In this document: positions 7,525-11,570 of the stretch, piece after piece | Layout of the letters: each line of letters opens with the position of its first letter | How positions within the stretch are numbered: position 1 is the first letter of the stretch | DNA from: Funneliformis mosseae | Taxonomy: Eukaryota > Glomeromycota > Glomeromycetes > Glomerales > Glomeraceae | Direction: 5' to 3' | Length of the DNA stretch: 11,570 nucleotides | Assembly (NCBI GenBank): GCA_910592005.1 | Contig: CAJVPP010003463.1 | Span: forward strand, 1 to 11,570 | Position numbers and translations under genes: made by a program | Notes under the pieces: generated by a model | The model's database searches: none | The model's input: the letters and a program-made list of their open reading frames with translations, nothing else | Told to the model about the DNA's origin: nothing

Positions 7525-10500
7525 TTAATTATGTGATTTGAATGTATGCTTTATATCTTGTAATATATTTAATAGTTTACTTTGTTTTTTTAATTTCAGT
7601 TCAGAATATTCTTTCTGAGCATTTTCACAATATTTAAGAAGAGTTTCAATTTTCAATATGAGTTCAGCTCTGTTCATATTTTCTTCATTTTCTTGTATAT
7701 TCACCTCTTGTTTTGTAATTGGTATTGGTCTAAAAAAAGGAGGTGAATTTTTGTTAATAAATACTTCAATAATAAAATTTTGCCAAGCCTGCTTTGCTAA
7801 ATATGTAAAGTTTTTTAAATGTTCACTCAATTCGTGATGTTTTCCTAAATTTTGACAAACTAATCTCGTATTTATTGGATTAGTAAATTCAAAACTTCTT
7901 AAATGAATCTGGAATCTTTAGCATTTCATAGTAAATTCTGATCGAGTTCTTAGTCTAGATGTTTGAAGATCATTGTAACTGATTAATTTAAATAGATTAT
8001 CTCTAAGCTCAAAAAACCTTTTGCAATTATGCGCAGCAACTTTTCAATGATAATACTATAGAACAGAAGGTATTAAAGCCTTCAAAGCCTTATTTACTTC
8101 TTTAATAATTGCATCCAATCTTTGGTATTGTTCGTAAATGTCTGATCTAGAAATGATACAATTCTTTTCTATAGTCTCACATACTTTTAGATGAAGCCGC
8201 ATCAATTGAACTTCATCAGTAACCTCTATTAAGCGATAAATCAGATGTTATCTTATAGACCAAATCAGAGAAAATGTTCTTCTAGCAACTTTCTTTAAGA
8301 ATGAATTATTAGTTCTTATAGCTTTCCGGTAATTGATGATTGCCTGAAGATAAACAAATGTTTACTCATATTTTATCTGATAGAGTAGGTCTTGTTGTTC
8401 TTTAATCCAGGTAAGATATCCTTTAACCAAAGGATTAGAATGGCTTTTACGTATGGTCACATAAGCTCCATTACTATTGCCTGACGATATATATCACAGA
8501 TAGAATCTCAAGACTTGTAATGATCTATATACTTTTTAAAATACCTAAGCTGATTTTCTGTCTGATAACCTTGACAAATGCAAATTTCTTTAAGTCTATT
8601 TCCCTAATTATTAATATAGAAAATAAAATTTATCAATAAAAAATCATGCTATTTTAATAAAAAACAAATTTACTAATTTAACTTAACATATGCTTGAAGC
8701 ATGTTCATCTTCTCATGTAACTGCCCTGGTATAAGAACTAACTAAGGGAATTTTTCTTTAAACTTGATAGCATAATGGTATAGGACACCATCACAGGTTA
8801 CTGCAACTCACTTATGACTTCCATCCTATATGAAAAAGAACCTTTTCAACATTTACAATTGAATTAGGGTTAATATTGATCAGATCGGGAATATAGATCT
8901 CAGGAGTATTAACTCCTTATTCAATAATTGGCCATTGAGTAAAACTTATTTTGGAAACAGAAACGCTACTTGATTCATCACTAATGCTATAGGATTTAAA
9001 AATAAATAGCTTGCTTTGCTGATCAATCACGCTATTTTCAACTGCTTTTTCATTTGGATTTCAGCTAATGTTGGCAATCGTTCTTTGCATTTCGGATATG
9101 TTTGCTTTCGATTCTCAATATTTTTTTGATTGCAATTAAGACACTCTTTCATAGCAGTAATGTTAGTCATTGTCGCTATAAGAGAATTGATAGTATTAAT
9201 GGAAGCTAATTTTTCTTCATGCAGCAATTTAAGAATCTTGAAAAGGTAAGTATGCATTTCTTTATCAATAACTTTTTGCATTGAAGGGTTGACATCAAAA
9301 AGTTCTTTATATTGCAATCTGTTTAAAGAAGAATGTAGCCAAAGTGAGTTAGTACTTTGAATTTTATTTTGCGATTCTATATTAAAAGCAATAAAACTAG
9401 TAACGATATAAAAAATCATTGTATTAAATTCCTGATCAAGGTAATTTTTTTGTCCCCTTTGTTCATTGTCAAATGCAAAAAATAGAAGACCTTTAGGCAT
9501 TTTCTTCATGTATCGATAATTCTTTTAACCACTTTTGGAATCGATAGTAGCTTCCAGAACTAGTAATGTGATTGTCAATGCTAATAATCTTCTTTGATCG
9601 TGCAATAGAATACTTAATAGCTGAAGCAGCAAGATAGATTTTTGATACATATCTCCTATGTCAAGCTTCGTATATTGCATCAACCGCAATGGCAATTTTG
9701 AATAATTTTTCGTGACTCGGATCATCAATCTCTTAACTATTTTGAATCAGCATTTCAATAAATTTAACAATGACCTGATTACGCTTATTAAGCCATTCAT
9801 AAGGAGAATATACTATAAGACTTTCTACCATAAACCTACTATTATCTCTAATCAATGATTCTATGTCATCAAATAATGCCTCACGTTCTGCTTTTGCTAT
9901 CTCAATAATTGCATCAATGCACTTTTGCTGATTATCGAATCATAAATCCCATTGTTTGACAAGATCATCGTTCTTTTTACATTGTTCTTCATATAAACTT
10001 TGAGTCTTAATTGCATAATCATAAGCCCTTTGTATTTTTTGTCTTAACTCTTCTATTTCGTTTTTTTGATTTTTTAAATGCTTTTGCATACGTACAATTT
10101 GATTGTTGAGCTCAATTATTAATTGTGATTTTTGCTGAATATTCTGCTGACTAGCTTCTAGAAGACTCTTAGTCTTTCAAACTCAGCTATAATATTGGGA
10201 TGATCAATACTACTTTTTTCATCAATATCTAATCGAAGCTGCTTATTTTCTTAATTAGAATCTATAAGATGATTATAAAATTGATTAGTGAAAATGATTT
10301 GATTATAATGCCTTTCACAAATCAAATAAGATTTTAAAGAAGAATGAAAGTCAGTAAGCTCAGGAATATAATTATAGTATTGTGCAAGCCGCTTAACTGC
10401 TTTCTGAGTACTAGCATGCCACCAGGCTTGTGATTCCTTCATTTCACAGGTTTTTAATCTAATTATACAATAATTATCAACTAAAGTTGTGAAAATACAT

Positions 10501-10538
10501 AGAAGGTCTCTTGCTTTTGGTCTTTGGTAAGCAGACTC
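7525..10538 (-). pseudogene. Transposase-like gene of the 3.9-kb element, heavily broken
   Basis: Following the minus strand and stepping over breaks gives about 980 codons of protein-like sequence. In order: an N-terminal segment (10538-10251; AWWHASTQKAVKRLAQYYN, then ICERHYNQI, possible Cys/His ligands); a coiled coil (about 10140-9990; Gln/Lys/Glu-rich with heptad character); a segment ending FQKWLKEL; a long clean stretch 9509-9027 (FAFDNEQRGQKNYL) with a zinc-ribbon-like C-x2-C ... Y-x2-C whose third Cys reads Tyr (9096-9098); a core with VTCDG (Asp 8790-8792) and LVLIPGQLHEKMNM; an intron (8604-8673); and a C-terminal part ending QDIKHTFKSHN at TAA 7525-7527. In-frame stops: 10251, 9940, 9733, 9661, 8917, 8808, 8742, the intron junction, 8508, 8457, 8362, 8248, 8056, 8044 and 7918. 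Frameshifts lie near 10170, 9500, 9035, 8820, 8585 and 8445. T10 followed by GTAG near 10538-10550 could be a 3' splice site of a further upstream intron; the true start is not found. The block set resembles uncharacterised transposase proteins of fungi and invertebrates, from memory only. Confidence 0.72.
8604..8673 (-). other. 70-nt GT-AG spliceosomal intron in the transposase pseudogene
   Basis: On the minus strand the protein-like frame ends ...AYVKLN at AAT TA, followed by GTAAAT (donor, 8673-8668). The intron is AT-rich with long T runs and ends TTAATAATTAG (acceptor 8605-8604). Joining the exons continues the frame as E-I-D-L-K-K-F. The codon split by the intron reads TA|G, a stop. TGG (Trp) would fit the context, so one G-to-A change probably killed it. 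A branch-like TTAAT lies about 10 nt before the acceptor. Confidence 0.65.
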
Positions 10539-10840
10539 TACAAAAAAAAATATTTTAAAATGCTAAATTAGTTACCAAAAAAATATGCTATATACTTTCA
10601 TTTCAATTAACAAAATGCATGAAAATTTCTTATTTTGAGGTCTCATTTACTTTTTTATGAAGAGTTAATCTCAATTGATTTTTATTGATTATAAAAACTA
10701 GAACTCTTTTGCTATCTATCTATATATTATCTAAGCCACAACGAAAATTTAGAAAAAGAAGAAATAAATATCAATCATATGTATATAATAGCCAATCAAA
10801 TTTTAAGAATTTATATAAAATATTCTAGAACGCGTTTTTT

Positions 10841-10862
10841 TATTTAGTAAATTTCCTGACTG
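10841..10862 (-). repeat. Right terminal inverted repeat
   Basis: Plus-strand sequence TATTTAGTAAATTTCC followed by TGACTG; its complement matches 6955-6976 at 20 of 22 positions. Confidence 0.88.
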
Positions 10863-10867
10863 AATTA
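10863..10867 (+). repeat. Right 5-bp target site duplication AATTA
   Basis: Repeats 6950-6954. It also forms the beginning of the resumed array unit AATTACTTTGCGATTTTC. Confidence 0.85.
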
Positions 10868-11456
10868 CTTTGCGATTTTCTTAAAGTTTCGCAATTACTT
10901 TGCGATTCTCTTAGAGTTTTGCAATTACTTTGCAATTCCACTTAGAGTTTTGCAAGTAATTTGCGATTCTCTTAAGAGTTTCGCAATTACTTTGAGATTT
11001 TCCTTGGAATTTCACAAGTAATTTGCAATTACTTTGCGATTCCCTTGGAGTTTTACAAATAATTTGCGATTCTCTTAGAATTTTGCAATTACTTTGCGAT
11101 TCCCTTGGAGTTTCACAAGTAATTATTTTGCAATTTTCCTTGGAGTTTCACAAGTAATTTGCGATTCTCTTAGAGTTTCGCAATTACTTTACTATTTCCT
11201 TGAAGTTTTGCAAGTATTTTGCGATTCTCTTAAGAGTTTTGCAATTATTTTGCAATTTTCCTTGGAGTTTCGCAAGTAATTTGCAATTCTCTTAAGAGTT
11301 TTGCAAGTAATTTGCGATTCTCTTAAGAATTTCGCAATTACTTTACTATTCTCTTAGAGTTTCGCAAACAATTTGTGATTCCTTTAGAGTTTCACAAGTG
11401 TTTCACAATTTTTTAATTCTCAGAGTTTCGCAATCTTGTTTTTACAATTCTTTTAG
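10863..11456. repeat. 30-bp dimeric minisatellite, right half of split array
   Basis: About 19-20 units with the same two alternating cores (GCAATTACTTTGC and GCAAGTAATTTGC) and the same CTCTTAAGAG/CTCTTAGAG spacer as 6318-6954, in the same orientation and phase. Alternation is disturbed near 11010-11040 and 11290-11320, where units are shortened or the same type occurs twice. The last copies (from about 11400) are irregular and decay into T-rich sequence. A plus-strand open frame at 11094-11279 is only a reading of this repeat. Confidence 0.92.
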
Positions 11457-11570
11457 AATTCTCTTTTCTTTAATACTTATTCTTTATGAATCTATTATTT
11501 TTTTTTAACTTTTATTTAGTTTTAGTAATATTTATTTTATTTTGATAATTTAAAAATAAAAATTACATAG
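11457..11570. other. AT-rich tail of window, nothing recognised
   Basis: Low-complexity A/T sequence following the decayed end of the minisatellite; no frame, repeat or RNA signal seen. Confidence 0.5.

Larger units (their letters stand above)
6955..10862 (-). mobile_element. 3.9-kb TIR DNA transposon inserted in the minisatellite
   Basis: Terminal inverted repeats of 22 bp match at 20 positions: CAGTCAGGGAATTTAC from 6955 and the complement of a CAGTCAGGAAATTTAC end at 10862. A 5-bp duplication AATTA flanks them and both flanks are minisatellite in phase, so the borders are precise. Inside, the minus strand holds one long decayed transposase-like gene; a degenerate short tandem repeat lies between its 3' end and the left TIR. 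Subterminal copies of CCAATCA and ATATTCTAGAA occur near both ends. A 5-bp duplication does not fit Tc1/mariner (TA), PIF or CACTA (3 bp), hAT (8 bp), MULE (about 9 bp) or piggyBac (TTAA). The superfamily is left open. The element is no longer able to code for an intact protein. Confidence 0.9.

Noticed and set aside
9525..9728. 67-residue minus-strand open frame
   Set aside because: Overlaps a better protein-like frame of the transposase pseudogene (ending FQKWLKEL) that has one stop at 9661-9663; this frame is the shadow.
7525..10538. Alternative genetic code with reassigned stop codons
   Set aside because: TAA, TAG and TGA all occur, at apparently different original amino acids, and frameshifts are also present; decay explains it.
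11094..11279. 61-residue plus-strand open frame
   Set aside because: Entirely inside the 30-bp minisatellite; a repeat reading, not a gene.

Overview
This window looks like a repeat-dominated stretch of a nuclear genome from an AT-rich eukaryote. The best guess is an arbuscular mycorrhizal fungus (Glomeromycotina, for example Rhizophagus, Gigaspora or Diversispora relatives). That guess rests on three things: the base composition, a short GT-AG intron inside a transposase remnant, and decayed FAR1/MULE and hAT-like elements, which such genomes carry in quantity. It is an inference and no marker gene fixes the taxon. I see no intact protein-coding gene. All longer open stretches are pieces of broken transposases or chance readings of repeats.

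Layout. 1-65: a TCGAC pentanucleotide microsatellite. 62-1039 (minus): a FAR1/MULE-type transposase pseudogene, one reading frame with four stops, cut off at the microsatellite before its second catalytic acidic residue. 1154-1297 (plus): a short protein-like orphan fragment with one in-frame stop. 1381-1449: a 15-bp palindromic minisatellite. 1951-2020: a 20-bp tandem repeat. 2862-2953: a 9-bp tandem repeat. 2966-4006 (minus): a relatively GC-rich retroposon-like segment with two tRNA-like pol III promoter heads and an oligo(A) tail. 4427-5336: a foldback, hAT-like non-autonomous element with an 8-bp target duplication and a core of ten 50-bp units built from nested inverted repeats. 6102-6290: one isolated arm of the same family in the opposite orientation. 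6318-6954 and 10863-11456: two halves of a single ~30-bp minisatellite array. 6955-10862: a 3.9-kb DNA transposon sitting inside that array.

The strongest result is the 6955-10862 element. It has 22-bp terminal inverted repeats, a 5-bp target duplication AATTA, and a clean reconstructed empty site that restores a normal minisatellite unit. Its minus strand carries one long transposase-like pseudogene (about 980 codons). This has an N-terminal Cys/His segment, a coiled coil, a Cys-rich zinc-ribbon-like motif, a T-C-D-G core block, a 70-nt intron and a conserved-looking C-terminal part. It is broken by 15 stops and at least six frameshifts. The target duplication length does not match the common cut-and-paste superfamilies, so the family assignment is open.

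The parts do not form an operon or pathway. The window is a nest of mobile elements and their by-products. Decay in both pseudogenes and in the CpG-containing 15-bp repeat looks dominated by C-to-T / G-to-A change, as expected from cytosine methylation or RIP-like mutation. That is an inference from inferred ancestral codons.
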